Assembly: GCA_002429615.1 (NCBI GenBank)
Contig: DJAN01000082.1
Span: forward strand, 341 to 43,447
Direction of reading: 5' to 3'
Origin: Lysobacteraceae bacterium UBA6001
GTDB taxonomy: Bacteria > Pseudomonadota > Gammaproteobacteria > Xanthomonadales > Xanthomonadaceae
DNA length: 43,107 nucleotides
Both the position numbers and the translations under genes were made by a program. Within the stretch, counting starts at the first letter, position 1. Every line of letters begins with the position of its first letter. Positions 26,593-35,613 of the stretch are shown in pieces. A model generated the notes under the pieces. That model had not been told where the DNA came from. It ran no database searches and saw only the letters and a program-made list of their open reading frames with translations.

Positions 26593-27262
26593 CGGGTGAG
26601 GCGATCCGGTAACCGATGCCATGGCGGGTCTGGATCAGCGGCACGTCGAACGGCTTGTCGACCACGGCGCGCAGGCCATGGATGTGCACGCGCAGCGAGT
26701 CCGAATCCGGCAACTCCTCGCCCCACACGCGGGTTTCCAGCTCCTGCCGGGTCACCACCGCCGGCGAGGCTTCCATCAGCGCCTGCAGGATCTTCAGCGC
26801 GGTCGGGTTGAGCTGCAGCAGCTTGCCGCGGCGGCGCACCTCAAGCGTATCGAGGTTGTATTCCAGGTCACCAGTTTCCAGCACGCGGGTGTGCACGCCC
26901 TTGCCACGACGCGACAGAGCGTTGAGGCGCACCTCGACTTCCTGCAGCGCGAACGGCTTGATCAGGTAGTCATCGGCGCCGGAGTCGAAGCCGGCCAGCT
27001 TGTTGTCCAGCGAATCACGCGCGGTCAGCATCAGCACCGGGGTCTGCTTGCGCGCCTCGTTGCGCAGCTTGCGGCAGACCTCGATGCCGTCCATGCCCGG
27101 CAGGTTGAGATCGAGCACGATGGCGTCGAAGTCATGGACCACGGCCAGGTGCAGGCCGGTCACGCCGTCGGCGGCGAAGTCCACGGTGTGGCCGCGGTCT
27201 TCGAGGTAGTCGCCCAGGTTGGCGGCGATGTCGCTGTTGTCTTCGATTACCAGAATTCGCAC
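26585..27262 (-). CDS. OmpR/PhoB-family response regulator
   Basis: This is the DNA-binding partner of the adjacent kinase. The 225 residues contain a receiver domain with Asp51 (IVLDLNLPGMDG), the conserved Thr in MLTARD and Lys in YLIKPF. A winged-helix domain follows (LNPTALKILQALMEA, DSDSLRVHIHGLRAVVD, HGIGYRI). The start is GTG at 27260-27262, supported by AAGGA eight bases upstream. Targets are unknown. The 227-base spacer upstream should hold its promoter, but no convincing -35/-10 pair was seen. Confidence 0.92.
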   Translation of the reverse strand: MRILVIEDNSDIAANLGDYLEDRGHTVDFAADGVTGLHLAVVHDFDAIVLDLNLPGMDGIEVCRKLRNEARKQTPVLMLTARDSLDNKLAGFDSGADDYLIKPFALQEVEVRLNALSRRGKGVHTRVLETGDLEYNLDTLEVRRRGKLLQLNPTALKILQALMEASPAVVTRQELETRVWGEELPDSDSLRVHIHGLRAVVDKPFDVPLIQTRHGIGYRIASPDA

Positions 27263-27489
27263 TTGGTTGTTCCTTTACGGTTCTTGCGGTTGCGTCGCGG
27301 GGCGGCAGCTCCGCCCGCGCCGGCGGATGTAACGACCATCATCCCGGACGCTCGTCAAAATCCCGTTGACGCCGCAGCGACGTTCACGGGATCAGACACG
27401 ATGACAGGCGGAAAGTTGCGTCCCGCCCGGCAACGCACTTGCATTCACTTCAGTGCCGGGCCGCCGCGACGTGCGACCCGGCCGACGCC

Positions 27490-27978
27490 TTACTGGCCGC
27501 CGCGCGGATCGAACTGCAGCTGGCGCTGCGACAGGTCACGCGTGGCGCGCTCACCCTGTTCGCGCAGGCGCCGGCGCTCGGCGACGGTCATGCACTTGGA
27601 GGTGATGCGGTTGGAGCCCATCTGCTTCTCGCGCTCGCAGACCACGCGGCTGTCTTCCTTGGCGCCGGTCAGCAGCGTGTTGACGACTTCCTGGTCGTTG
27701 AACGCCTGGGTCTCGGCTTCCGCCGTCAGCGGGCGGCCGCCCGCAGCGTCCAGCGCGGCCGTGATGCGGCCCAGCGCCTCGCGCACCTTGCTGCGGTTCT
27801 CGACCGAGATTTCCGAATAGGTCTCGCCGTCGGCCAGCTCCTTGTTGATCTTCTGCAGCTGCTTGGCCACCACCTCCGACGAATTGTGCAAATCCAGCGG
27901 AGCCTGTGCCGGCGCGGCGACGGCGCTGGCGGCAAGCACGAGGGAGGAGAGCAACAACGTGCGGACGAACGTCTTCAT
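27490..27978 (-). CDS. Small secreted protein of unknown function (162 aa)
   Basis: Not recognised. A clear signal peptide (MKTFVRTLLLSSLVLAASAVA) precedes an alpha-helical, charged mature part of about 140 residues. Two cysteines (VVCEREKQ and SKCMTVAERRR) with EREKQMGSNRITSKCMT between them recall a motif seen in several short exported proteins of Xanthomonadaceae. The ATG at 27976-27978 has AAGGA upstream. It is probably periplasmic. It lies alone, downstream of the rimK-like gene but separated from it by a terminator. Confidence 0.65.
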   Translation of the reverse strand: MKTFVRTLLLSSLVLAASAVAAPAQAPLDLHNSSEVVAKQLQKINKELADGETYSEISVENRSKVREALGRITAALDAAGGRPLTAEAETQAFNDQEVVNTLLTGAKEDSRVVCEREKQMGSNRITSKCMTVAERRRLREQGERATRDLSQRQLQFDPRGGQ

Positions 27979-28083
27979 GAAGCAACCATCCTTAGCTATG
28001 GGAGAAGAAAACCGACTGTAATCCATGCCCTTGACCGGGTAAATCGCGCCTTCCCGGGCAGCCTGCGCCGCCGGCCAGGCAAC

Positions 28084-28115
28084 AAAAAGGCCCAGGCGCT
28101 GGCCGCGCCTGGGCC
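28084..28115 (-). terminator. Rho-independent terminator after the rimK-like gene
   Basis: GGCCCAGGCGC (28089-28099) and GCGCCTGGGCC (28105-28115) form a perfect 11-bp stem with a 5-base loop. On the minus strand it is followed by TTTTTG (plus AAAAA 28084-28088). It lies about 90 bases beyond the stop at 28207. Confidence 0.85.
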
Positions 28116-28206
28116 GAAACATCCCGATTCACCGTTTCCTGCGAGGGCAGAGCTGCGGTTCGACAGAGGCTAGCCCCCCGCCAATTAAACGATCGTTAAA
28201 TTTTTA

Positions 28207-29130
28207 CTAAGAAGTTGCCCGGCGACGCGATGGACGTACCGGCTTGGTCGTCCCCGCTGCCACGGCCGCCTCGATCCGGGCCATGACCGCCCCGGCCACG
28301 TCCACCCCGCAGGCCGCTTCGACCCCTTCCAGGCCCGGGGTCGAGTTGACCTCCAGCACCAGCGGGCCGCGCCGGGACCGGATCAAATCCACCCCCGCCA
28401 CCTCCAGGCCCAGCGCCCGCGCCGAGCGCACCGCCACGTCGCATTCCTGCTCGGTCGCGACGGCGGCGCTGGCGCTGCCGCCCAGGTGCAGGTTGGAACG
28501 GAAATCGCCCTCGGCCGCCTGCCGGCGCATGGCCGCCACGACCTGGTCGCCGACCACGAAGCAACGCAGGTCCGCCCCCTCCGCCTCGCCGATGAACTCC
28601 TGGACCAGGAAGTTGGCGTACAGCCCCCGCAGCGCCTCGACCACGCCGCGCGAGGCGCTGGCCTTCTCGGTCAGGATCACGCCGGTGCCCTGGGCACCCT
28701 CGTTCAGCTTCACCACGTGCGGCGGCGGGCCGAGCATGGACAGCAGGTCCTGGGTGTCGTCCGGGTTGTCGCCGAACACGGTCACCGGCATGTCGATGCC
28801 CTGCGCCGCCAGCAGCTGGTGGGCACGCAGCTTGTCGCGCCCGCGCAGGATCGCGTCGGACGGGTTGGGGCTGTAGGTCCCCATCATTTCGAACTGGCGC
28901 AGCACCGCGGTGCCGTAGCGGGTGACCGAGGCACCGATGCGCGGGATCACCGCGTCGAACCCGGTGATCGCCTTGCCCTTGTAGTGCATGGAGAACTGCC
29001 CGGCGGCGATGCGCATGTAGCAGCGCAGCGGGTCGAGGATGCGCACGGTATGCCCGCGCTCGCGCGCGGCTTCCACCAGGCGCCGGGTGGAGTACAGCTT
29101 ACTGTTGCGGGAAAGGATGGCGAGCTTCAT
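28207..29130 (-). CDS. rimK: RimK-type ATP-grasp ligase (ribosomal protein S6 glutamate ligase)
   Basis: RimK adds glutamate residues to the C-terminus of ribosomal protein S6 and is a member of the ATP-grasp carboxylate-amine ligases. The 307-residue protein opens with [22 protein letters not shown], a start typical of RimK. The ATP-grasp core shows [37 protein letters not shown] and the metal-binding [13 protein letters not shown]. Length and order of motifs agree with RimK. It ends at a strong terminator. Related ligases with other peptide substrates exist, so the substrate is assumed. Confidence 0.88.
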   Translation of the reverse strand: MKLAILSRNSKLYSTRRLVEAARERGHTVRILDPLRCYMRIAAGQFSMHYKGKAITGFDAVIPRIGASVTRYGTAVLRQFEMMGTYSPNPSDAILRGRDKLRAHQLLAAQGIDMPVTVFGDNPDDTQDLLSMLGPPPHVVKLNEGAQGTGVILTEKASASRGVVEALRGLYANFLVQEFIGEAEGADLRCFVVGDQVVAAMRRQAAEGDFRSNLHLGGSASAAVATEQECDVAVRSARALGLEVAGVDLIRSRRGPLVLEVNSTPGLEGVEAACGVDVAGAVMARIEAAVAAGTTKPVRPSRRRATS

Positions 29131-29213
29131 CGCGGCTGGTCGCGGAGCAGGCCGGACGCATCTTGCCCGGCCCGGTGAAGTGAAGCCTCAGGCGCGGAAG
29201 GCGGCCTGGAAGA

Positions 29214-29287
29214 TGGAGCGGGCGATGGGAATCGAACCCACGTCAGTAGCTTGGGAAGCTACAGCTCTACCATTGAGCTACGCCCGC
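29214..29287 (-). tRNA. tRNA-Gly (anticodon CCC)
   Basis: Read on the minus strand, a 7-bp acceptor stem (GCGGGCG/CGCCCGC), a D arm with AGCTCAATGGTAGAGC, a 5-bp anticodon stem (GTAGC/GCTAC) around the loop TTCCCAA, and a T arm with GGTTCGATTCC give a full cloverleaf. The anticodon is CCC, for GGG codons. The discriminator base is U and CCA is encoded at the 3' end. These 74 bases include CCA. Confidence 0.95.
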
Positions 29288-29301
29288 GCGGCGTTGGCGC
29301 A

Positions 29302-29330
29302 AGTCTAGGGGCCGCCGCCAGCGAACGCAA
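29302..29330 (-). promoter_or_regulatory. Sigma-70 promoter of tRNA-Gly
   Basis: On the minus strand TTGCGT (29330-29325) and TAGACT (29307-29302) are separated by exactly 17 bases, and the -10 lies 14 bases before the tRNA 5' end. The stretch after the -10 is GC-rich (TGCGCC), as at promoters under stringent control. Confidence 0.7.
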
Positions 29331-29345
29331 TGCGGGCCGCGCAAA

Positions 29346-29373
29346 CGAAAGGGGCCGGCAATGCCGGCCCCTT
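29346..29373 (-). terminator. Terminator of the autotransporter esterase gene
   Basis: AAGGGGCCGGC (29349-29359) and GCCGGCCCCTT (29363-29373) form an 11-bp perfect stem with a 3-base loop. On the minus strand it is followed by TCGTTTG, a modest T-tract. It lies between the esterase stop at 29399 and the tRNA promoter. Confidence 0.75.
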
Positions 29374-29398
29374 CGCACTTCATGCCGCGGTTGCTGGA

Positions 29399-31207
29399 TC
29401 AGAACGCGCCGCTGAAGTTGACGAACACCGTCATGTCGCGCGCGCTCTTCTGCGCGGTGGTCGAGGTCACGCCGAAGTTGCTCTGCAGGCCCCACACGCC
29501 GGTGCGGGCGCCGAGGACGACGGTGGCGTAATCGCGATCGAAGTCGATGCCCGGGACGTAGTACATGCCGACGTCCGGCATGGACTGCAGCCACGCGCTG
29601 GCTTCCTTGTTGTCCTCGAACTCGTGGTCGTAGGTCACCTGCAGGTACGGCTTGACCGAAGCGCCGTCCAGGCGGAACTGCCAGCCCACGCGGCCGACCA
29701 GCGAGTCGATGTCCTGGTCGCCGTAGCCGAGCGCGGTGGCGCTCTCGTTGCCTTCGACGTAGCCGTCCATCTTCACCTTCTGCCAGGTCAGGCCAACCAC
29801 CGGACCGTGCTTGAAGCTGCCCTCGCCCAGCTCGTAGCCGGCGTTGACGGCGGCGGTCAGGTTGCTGCCGTCGGCCGAGCCCTTGTGCTCGCGGGTGGCC
29901 GGGCCAAGCTGGACCTTGCGGTTCACGTCATAGCTCAGCCAGCTGTAGCTGACCTGCGCGTTGACCCACACCGGGCCGGTGTACCAGCCGAAGAAGCCGC
30001 CCAGCGTGGTGTCGTCCTGGGTGAAGTCGCCACGGCTCTGGCCGAAATCGGCGTCCATGCGGCCGTAGCCGGCGAAGCCGCCGAACACCAGGTCGCCACG
30101 GTTCCAGTCCACGCCGAACAGGCCGGCCGGGGCCATGCCGTCGTACAGGTCGGCGTGGTCGTAGCGCTGCATGTCGCCGCGCACGCTGCCCCACCAACGG
30201 GTGCCATCGGATTCCGGCTTGCCATCCAGGTGCCAGGCGACCTGGTCGGCGCGCGAACGGCCGGTGGTCGCGGCCGAGTGCGTCAGCACCTGCTGCAGGC
30301 GCGGCGCCTCCAGGATCGACAGCGCGTACTGGCCGAGGATCTGGTGGGTGGCGGTGGTCGGGTGCACGCCGTCGGCGAACAGCCAGGTGTTCTGCGCGTT
30401 GGCCTCGGCCAGGCTGGTCGGGTTGCAGGTCGGCAGCACCGCGGTGCAGGCCTGGCCGGTGACGTTGGTGAAGCCGTAGGTGCCCGGGTCGGCGACGATT
30501 TCCTGCAGGATGTGGAAGGTATCGACCGGGATCACGCGCAGGCCGGCGGTTTCCAGGCCGGAGAACAGCGCGGTGTTGTAGGCGGTGGCCAGCGCGGTGC
30601 CCTGCGCCATGCCGGCGGCGCCGAGCGCGCGCGAGGACGGGGTCAGGCCGATGTCCGGAATGGTCGGGACCATCACGTACTTGGCGCCGGCCGCTTCGAG
30701 CTGGCCGACGATGCCGACCTGCGCAGTGACGGCCGCGCCGATGGTGGCCTGCGCCGGCGCACCGGCGGCCACGGCGAACAGGTCGTTGGCGCCGCCCCAC
30801 ACGGTGTACAGCGCGTTCGGGTTGGCCTTGCCGCCATTGGCGGTCAGGTAGTTGTTGACCTGGGTGACCAGCGAGGGCGCCGAGCCCAGCGCGCTGACCG
30901 AGGTGGCGTTCACGCGCGCGCCGCCGGCAGCGTAGTTGTCGCCGGTCTGGCCGTTGCCGTTCGCCGCGGCGTTGGTGCCGTAGTAGTCGGCGACGTACTC
31001 GGCCCACACCCAGCCCGGGTTGGTGGTGAACTTGCCGGTCACCGGCTGCACGCTCGCCGGCAGCAGCGGACGGTAGTAGCCGCTGTCGGTAAGGCTGTCG
31101 CCGAAGAAGACGGTCTGGTTGTAGGCCGAATCGGCGAACGCCGGCGCCGAGGCCAGCGCGATGGCGACGGCCATCAGGGAACGGATCGGACGGAACGACG
31201 AGGACAT
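29399..31207 (-). CDS. GDSL-esterase autotransporter (EstA-like)
   Basis: This is an outer-membrane lipase/esterase of the type V secretion group. With the ATG at 31205-31207 (GGGAG seven bases upstream) it has 602 residues. A signal peptide ends at APAFA. The passenger is a GDSL hydrolase: nucleophile Ser38 in FFGDSLTDSGYY, Asn141 in VWGGANDLF, and the Asp279/His282 pair in FADGVHPT. From about residue 330 to the end lies an autotransporter beta-barrel rich in alternating aromatic residues. The C-terminus (VFVNFSGAF) ends in Phe, the BAM recognition signal. It would hydrolyse ester substrates at the cell surface; Pseudomonas EstA, a relative, affects rhamnolipid and motility. It is a single gene with its own terminator. 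Confidence 0.92.
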   Translation of the reverse strand: MSSSFRPIRSLMAVAIALASAPAFADSAYNQTVFFGDSLTDSGYYRPLLPASVQPVTGKFTTNPGWVWAEYVADYYGTNAAANGNGQTGDNYAAGGARVNATSVSALGSAPSLVTQVNNYLTANGGKANPNALYTVWGGANDLFAVAAGAPAQATIGAAVTAQVGIVGQLEAAGAKYVMVPTIPDIGLTPSSRALGAAGMAQGTALATAYNTALFSGLETAGLRVIPVDTFHILQEIVADPGTYGFTNVTGQACTAVLPTCNPTSLAEANAQNTWLFADGVHPTTATHQILGQYALSILEAPRLQQVLTHSAATTGRSRADQVAWHLDGKPESDGTRWWGSVRGDMQRYDHADLYDGMAPAGLFGVDWNRGDLVFGGFAGYGRMDADFGQSRGDFTQDDTTLGGFFGWYTGPVWVNAQVSYSWLSYDVNRKVQLGPATREHKGSADGSNLTAAVNAGYELGEGSFKHGPVVGLTWQKVKMDGYVEGNESATALGYGDQDIDSLVGRVGWQFRLDGASVKPYLQVTYDHEFEDNKEASAWLQSMPDVGMYYVPGIDFDRDYATVVLGARTGVWGLQSNFGVTSTTAQKSARDMTVFVNFSGAF

Positions 31208-31347
31208 CGGGAACTCCCTGTTTTTTGTTTGATCCTGGGGGATCGTGGATACCGCCTGCCTGCGAGCGTACGCAGGCGCATGGTGCATGGTGCATCTTTC
31301 CACCGCGCCCGTGCCCGCTCACGCTGCACTGCGGCATGAAACGAAAG

Positions 31348-31368
31348 CGCGCGCCGTTTCGGCGCGCG
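31348..31368 (+). repeat. GC hairpin in the thiS leader
   Basis: CGCGCGCCG (31348-31356) and CGGCGCGCG (31360-31368) form a 9-bp stem with a TTT loop, 17 bases before the thiS ATG. No T-run follows. It is not a TPP riboswitch; whether it affects translation of thiS is unknown. Confidence 0.55.
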
Positions 31369-31384
31369 ATGCGACAATGATGAC

Positions 31385-31585
31385 ATGGACATCCAGCTCA
31401 ATGGCGAACCCCGCCACATCGCCCCCGATACCACCCTGGCCACCCTGCTCGGCAGCGAGGGCCTGGCCGAACGCCGCGTCGCGGTGGAGATCAACGGCGA
31501 GATCGTGCCGCGCGGCCGCCACGCCGAACACCGCCTGGCCGAGGGCGACCGCATCGAGATCGTGCACGCGCTCGGCGGCGGCTGA
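31385..31585 (+). CDS. thiS: Sulfur carrier protein ThiS
   Basis: ThiS is the ubiquitin-like sulfur carrier for the thiazole half of thiamin. The 66-residue protein begins [12 protein letters not shown], contains [12 protein letters not shown] and ends in the required Gly-Gly (HALGGG), which is adenylated and turned into a thiocarboxylate. The ATG at 31385 is fixed by the family start; no good ribosome-binding site is visible. thiG follows 59 bases later. Other thiamin genes such as thiF, thiO or thiE are not in the window. Confidence 0.93.
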   Translation: MDIQLNGEPRHIAPDTTLATLLGSEGLAERRVAVEINGEIVPRGRHAEHRLAEGDRIEIVHALGGG

Positions 31586-31644
31586 GTCCCGCGCGGCCGG
31601 CGCGCATGCAGCGGGCCGGGGCTGGGATGGGTGATAATTGTGCA

Positions 31645-32439
31645 ATGAGCAACCCGACCTCCCCCGATTCGCTGGTCATCGCCGGCAAGACCTACCGTTC
31701 CCGACTGCTGACCGGCACGGGCAAGTTCAAGGATCTCGAAGAAACCCGCGTGGCCACCGAGGCCGCCGGTGCCGAGATCGTCACCGTGGCGATCCGCCGC
31801 GTGAACATCGGCCAGAACGCCAACGAGCCGAACCTGCTCGACGCGCTGCCGCCGGACCGCTACACCATCCTGCCCAACACCGCCGGCTGCTACACCGCCG
31901 AGGACGCCGTGCGTACCTGCCGGCTGGCGCGCGAGCTGCTCGACGGCCACAACCTGACCAAGCTGGAAGTGCTGGGCGACCAGAAGACGCTGTACCCGGA
32001 CGTGGTGCAGACGCTCAAGGCCGCCGAACTGCTGGTGGCCGACGGCTTCGACGTGATGGTCTACACCAGCGACGACCCGATCCTGGCCAAGCGCCTGGAG
32101 GAGATCGGCTGCGCGGCGGTGATGCCGCTGGCCGCGCCGATCGGCTCGGGCCTGGGCATCCAGAACAAGTACAACCTGCTGCAGATCATCGAGGACGCCA
32201 AGGTACCGATCATCGTCGATGCCGGCGTCGGCACCGCCTCGGACGCGGCCATCGCGATGGAACTGGGCTGCGACGGCGTGCTGATGAACACCGCTATCGC
32301 CGGCGCGCGCCAGCCGGTGCTGATGGCCAGCGCGATGCGCAAGGCCGTGGAAGCCGGCCGCGAGGCGTTCCTGGCCGGGCGCATCCCGCGCAAGCGCTAC
32401 GCCAGCGCGTCCTCGCCGGTGGACGGGCTGGTCGGCTGA
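31645..32439 (+). CDS. thiG: Thiazole synthase ThiG
   Basis: ThiG condenses deoxyxylulose 5-phosphate, dehydroglycine and ThiS-bound sulfur to the thiazole of thiamin. The 264-residue TIM-barrel protein shows [23 protein letters not shown], the Schiff-base lysine region [16 protein letters not shown] (Lys106), [14 protein letters not shown] and [18 protein letters not shown]. The ATG at 31645 is chosen from several in frame because it fits the family length. trmB begins at its stop codon (TGATG), so the two are translationally coupled. Confidence 0.96.
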   Translation: MSNPTSPDSLVIAGKTYRSRLLTGTGKFKDLEETRVATEAAGAEIVTVAIRRVNIGQNANEPNLLDALPPDRYTILPNTAGCYTAEDAVRTCRLARELLDGHNLTKLEVLGDQKTLYPDVVQTLKAAELLVADGFDVMVYTSDDPILAKRLEEIGCAAVMPLAAPIGSGLGIQNKYNLLQIIEDAKVPIIVDAGVGTASDAAIAMELGCDGVLMNTAIAGARQPVLMASAMRKAVEAGREAFLAGRIPRKRYASASSPVDGLVG

Positions 32440-33173
32440 TGACCGACCCGTTCTCCAGCAGCGGATCCAAGGCACCGCCCAAGCCGTTCACGGTCACCGA
32501 AGGCCGCCGCGAGGTGCGCAGCTTCGTGCTGCGCCAGGGCCGCTTCACGCCGGCGCAGCAGCGCGCGTTCGATGACGCCTGGCCGCGCTTCGGCCTGGAC
32601 TTCACCGGCGCACCGCGCGACTACGACGCCGTGTTCGGACGTCCGGCGCCGAAGGTGCTGGAGATCGGCTTCGGCAATGGCGCCGCGCTGCGCTTCGCCG
32701 CACGCCAGGACCCGAGCCGCGACTACATCGGCATCGAGGTGCACGCGCCCGGCGTGGGCCGCCTGCTCAATGCGCTGGCCGAGGATGGCAGCGACAACGT
32801 GCGCCTCTACCACCATGACGCGGTGGAGGTGCTGGAGAAGGAGATCGCCGACGGCACGCTGGACGAGGTGCGCATCTACTTCCCCGATCCCTGGCACAAG
32901 AAGCGCCACAACAAGCGCCGCCTGGTGCAGCCGGCCTTCGCCGCGCTGCTGGTGCGCAAGCTGCGCCCCGGCGGCCGCCTGCATTGCGCCACCGACTGGG
33001 AAAACTACGCCGAGCAGATGTGGGACGTGCTCGATGCCACCGACGGCCTGGTCAACCGCGCCGGCGCGCGCGGCCACGTGCCGCGCCCGGAATGGCGCCC
33101 GCAGACGCATTTCGAGACGCGCGGCCAGAAGCTCGGCCACGGCGTCTGGGATCTGCTCTACGATCGGACCTGA
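32439..33173 (+). CDS. trmB: tRNA (guanine-N7)-methyltransferase TrmB
   Basis: TrmB makes m7G46 in the variable loop of tRNAs. The 244-residue protein has a family N-terminal segment ([19 protein letters not shown]), the SAM site [11 protein letters not shown], and the signature [37 protein letters not shown] closes the fold. It overlaps the thiG stop by one base. Linkage of thiSG with trmB is common in gammaproteobacteria. Confidence 0.96.
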   Translation: MTDPFSSSGSKAPPKPFTVTEGRREVRSFVLRQGRFTPAQQRAFDDAWPRFGLDFTGAPRDYDAVFGRPAPKVLEIGFGNGAALRFAARQDPSRDYIGIEVHAPGVGRLLNALAEDGSDNVRLYHHDAVEVLEKEIADGTLDEVRIYFPDPWHKKRHNKRRLVQPAFAALLVRKLRPGGRLHCATDWENYAEQMWDVLDATDGLVNRAGARGHVPRPEWRPQTHFETRGQKLGHGVWDLLYDRT

Positions 33174-33214
33174 GCCCCGCCCCGGCCCGCTCACCCAAGG
33201 AAACCCGCCGCGAC

Positions 33215-35077
33215 ATGGAAACCGCGCTGACGCTGACCAACGACATGAAGCTGGTGCTGGCGTTGGTCGGCTTCACGATGGCGATGTTCCTGTTCGAGCG
33301 CATCCGCGCCGACGTGGTCGCGCTGATCGTGCTGGTGGTGCTGGGCGTGACCGGGTTGATCGCGCCGGAGGAGATCTTCGGCGGCTTCTCGGGCAACGCG
33401 GTGATGAGCATCATCGCCACCACCATCCTCGGCGCCGGCCTTGAGCGTACCGGCGCGCTGAACCGCCTCGCCTCCTGGCTGCTGCGCCGCTCGCATGGCA
33501 ACGAGAAGCGGCTGATGACCATGACCCTGGGCATCTCCGGCCTCAACTCCTCGTTCATGCAGAACCCGTCGGTGATGGCGCTGTACCTGCCGGTCGCCTC
33601 GCGCCTGGCCGCGCGCACCGGGCTGACCCTGCAGCGCCTGCTGCTGCCCATCGCCGCGGCGATCGTGATGGGCGGCGCGCTGACCATGGTCGGCAACTCG
33701 CCCCTGATCCTGCTCAACGACCTGCTGATCTCGGCCAACAACAACCTGCCCTCGGGCATGGCCACCATCGAGCCGCTGCGCATGTTCGCGCCGCTGCCGA
33801 TCGGCGTCACCCTGCTGGTCGCCGCGCTGCTGTACTTCCGCTACTACGGCGACCGCAAGCTGGTGGAGGAAGAGTCGCTGGCCAACGATGGCGTGACTCC
33901 GGCGCGCACGGAAAGCTATTTCGCCAAGACCTACGGCATCGAGGGTGACGTGTTCGAGCTGGTGGTCAGCGCCGAGAGCCCGCTGGTCGGCATGACCCTG
34001 GGCGAAGCGGAGGCGCTGCACGACGCGCCGCTGATGCTGGCGCTGAAGACCGGCAACGACACCCGCCTGGCGCCACCGGCGGACATGCGCATCTGGGTCG
34101 GCAGCGTGCTCGGGGTGATGGGCGCGCGCGCGCATGTGTCCGACTTCGCGCAGAACCAGTTCCTGCGCATGTCCTCGCGCCTGCGCCACCTGGGCGACCT
34201 GTTCAATCCCAGCCGCGCCGGCATCTCCGAGGCGCTGATCCCGCCGAACTCACGCTTCATCGGCAAGAGCGCCGGCGAGCTGCGCCTGCGCAAGCAGAGC
34301 GGCATCAGCCTGCTGGCGATCAACCGCGACAAGCAGGTCATCCGCGACGACGTGCGCCAGGAAAAGCTGCGCGCCGGCGACATGCTGGTGTTCCACAGCA
34401 TCTGGCAGGACCTCGGCCAGGCCGCGGAGACGCGCGATTTCGTCGTCGTCACCGACTACCCGAAGGGCGAGCAGCGCCCGCACAAGTTCAAGATCGCGAT
34501 GACGATCTTCGCGCTCACCATCCTGATCGCGTTGACCTCCAAGCTGCCGGTATCGCTGACCCTGATGACCGGCGTGGCCGGCATGCTGGTCACCGGCGTG
34601 CTGCGCATGGACGAGGCCTACGCGGCGATCAACTGGAAGACCGTGTTCCTGATGGCCGGGCTGATCCCGCTCGGCTGGGCGATGGACAGCAGCGGCACCG
34701 CGGCCTGGATCGCCGGGCACACCATCGAACGCCTGCCCGAGGGCATTCCGGTCTGGGTGCTGGAAGTCGCGCTGGCGCTGCTGACCACCGCGTTCTCGCT
34801 GGTGATCAGCCATGTGGGGGCCACCATCGTGATGGTGCCGATCGCGGTCAACCTGGCGCTGGCCGCTGGCGGCAATCCCACCGCGTTCGCGCTGATCGTG
34901 GCGCTGTCGGCCTCCAACAACCTGATGACCGCCTCCAATCCGGTGATCTCCATGGTCACCGGCCCGGCCAACTACACCCCGCGCGAACTGTGGCGGGTGG
35001 GCGCGCCGCTCTCGATGATCTACGTCGTGGTGATGGTCGGGGTCATCCACCTGATGACCTGGTGGGGCGCCCTGTAG
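33215..35077 (+). CDS. SLC13-family anion/dicarboxylate transporter with RCK_C domains
   Basis: This is a 620-residue inner-membrane transporter of the DASS/SLC13 (CitMHS-like) group. Membrane segments fill residues 10-215 and about 430-620. The segments around SGLNSSFMQNPSVMALYLPVA and MGGALTMVGNSPLILLNDLL are the hairpin and substrate-loop motifs, repeated near the C-terminus as LSASNNLMTASNPV. Between the halves is a cytosolic insert with two RCK_C (TrkA_C) domains: FELVVSAESPLVGMTLGEAE and ALIPPNSRFIGKSAGELRLR. Such proteins carry sulfate, phosphate, silicate or dicarboxylates, and the ligand of this one is unknown. The ATG at 33215 is used; ATG 33245 is an alternative. It follows trmB by 41 bases. 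Confidence 0.87.
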   Translation: METALTLTNDMKLVLALVGFTMAMFLFERIRADVVALIVLVVLGVTGLIAPEEIFGGFSGNAVMSIIATTILGAGLERTGALNRLASWLLRRSHGNEKRLMTMTLGISGLNSSFMQNPSVMALYLPVASRLAARTGLTLQRLLLPIAAAIVMGGALTMVGNSPLILLNDLLISANNNLPSGMATIEPLRMFAPLPIGVTLLVAALLYFRYYGDRKLVEEESLANDGVTPARTESYFAKTYGIEGDVFELVVSAESPLVGMTLGEAEALHDAPLMLALKTGNDTRLAPPADMRIWVGSVLGVMGARAHVSDFAQNQFLRMSSRLRHLGDLFNPSRAGISEALIPPNSRFIGKSAGELRLRKQSGISLLAINRDKQVIRDDVRQEKLRAGDMLVFHSIWQDLGQAAETRDFVVVTDYPKGEQRPHKFKIAMTIFALTILIALTSKLPVSLTLMTGVAGMLVTGVLRMDEAYAAINWKTVFLMAGLIPLGWAMDSSGTAAWIAGHTIERLPEGIPVWVLEVALALLTTAFSLVISHVGATIVMVPIAVNLALAAGGNPTAFALIVALSASNNLMTASNPVISMVTGPANYTPRELWRVGAPLSMIYVVVMVGVIHLMTWWGAL

Positions 35078-35081
35078 GGAC

Positions 35082-35429
35082 TCAGGCCAGGCGGATCTCG
35101 CCTTCGGCGACGGCAACGCCAACCGCGCGCAGGCGATCACCCCGGCACGGGCCGGAGACGCAGTCGCCGTGCTGCAGCTCGAACGAGGCGCCATGCGCGG
35201 CGCACACCAGATGCCCCTGCGAACTCTTCAGGAACTGCCCCGGCGCCCAGTCCAGGCGGCGCCCGGCATGCGGACAGACGTTCAACCACGCCCGCACCTG
35301 CGCGCCGTCGCGATACAGCACCAACGACTCGGCGTCGCCTTCCACCTGCGCTTCCACTTCGAGAAATCCGCCATCGGGCAGCTGGTCGAGGCGGGCAAGC
35401 AGGGGTCGATCAGTTTCGGCGTCGGACAT
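35082..35429 (-). CDS. Small Rieske [2Fe-2S] ferredoxin-type protein
   Basis: This 115-residue protein is a stand-alone Rieske domain, which carries electrons in the cytosol. The two cluster-binding boxes are CPHAGRRL and CAAHGASF, giving C-x-H and C-x2-H ligands. The sequence LDQLPDGGFLEV at the start fits small Rieske proteins of Xanthomonas and Pseudomonas near transporters. The ATG at 35427-35429 is used because it gives the domain length; an open frame upstream is ignored. It is convergent with the transporter, with four bases between the stops. No oxygenase or reductase partner is adjacent, so its redox partner is not known. Confidence 0.87.
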   Translation of the reverse strand: MSDAETDRPLLARLDQLPDGGFLEVEAQVEGDAESLVLYRDGAQVRAWLNVCPHAGRRLDWAPGQFLKSSQGHLVCAAHGASFELQHGDCVSGPCRGDRLRAVGVAVAEGEIRLA

Positions 35430-35613
35430 GACAGGGGATTTGCACGGACAGGTCGACATTGTGGCATGGGGCCTGAAGCGGGCCGTGCGACGATTTTCCG
35501 CCACCCGCAACACATTGATATATATAGACTGTTCCGCGAATTAACGGTTTTTTCACTCACGCCGCCATCACGATGCTGATACTGCCGGCTGGCTCACCGG
35601 CAACCCATCGCCC

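Noticed and set aside
29330..31339. 669-codon open frame opposite the autotransporter gene
   Set aside because: It is a low-complexity His/Ala/Val sequence, antisense to a protein with a full GDSL triad and beta-barrel.
31208..31384. TPP riboswitch before thiS
   Set aside because: The conserved riboswitch core was looked for and not found; only a simple hairpin is present.
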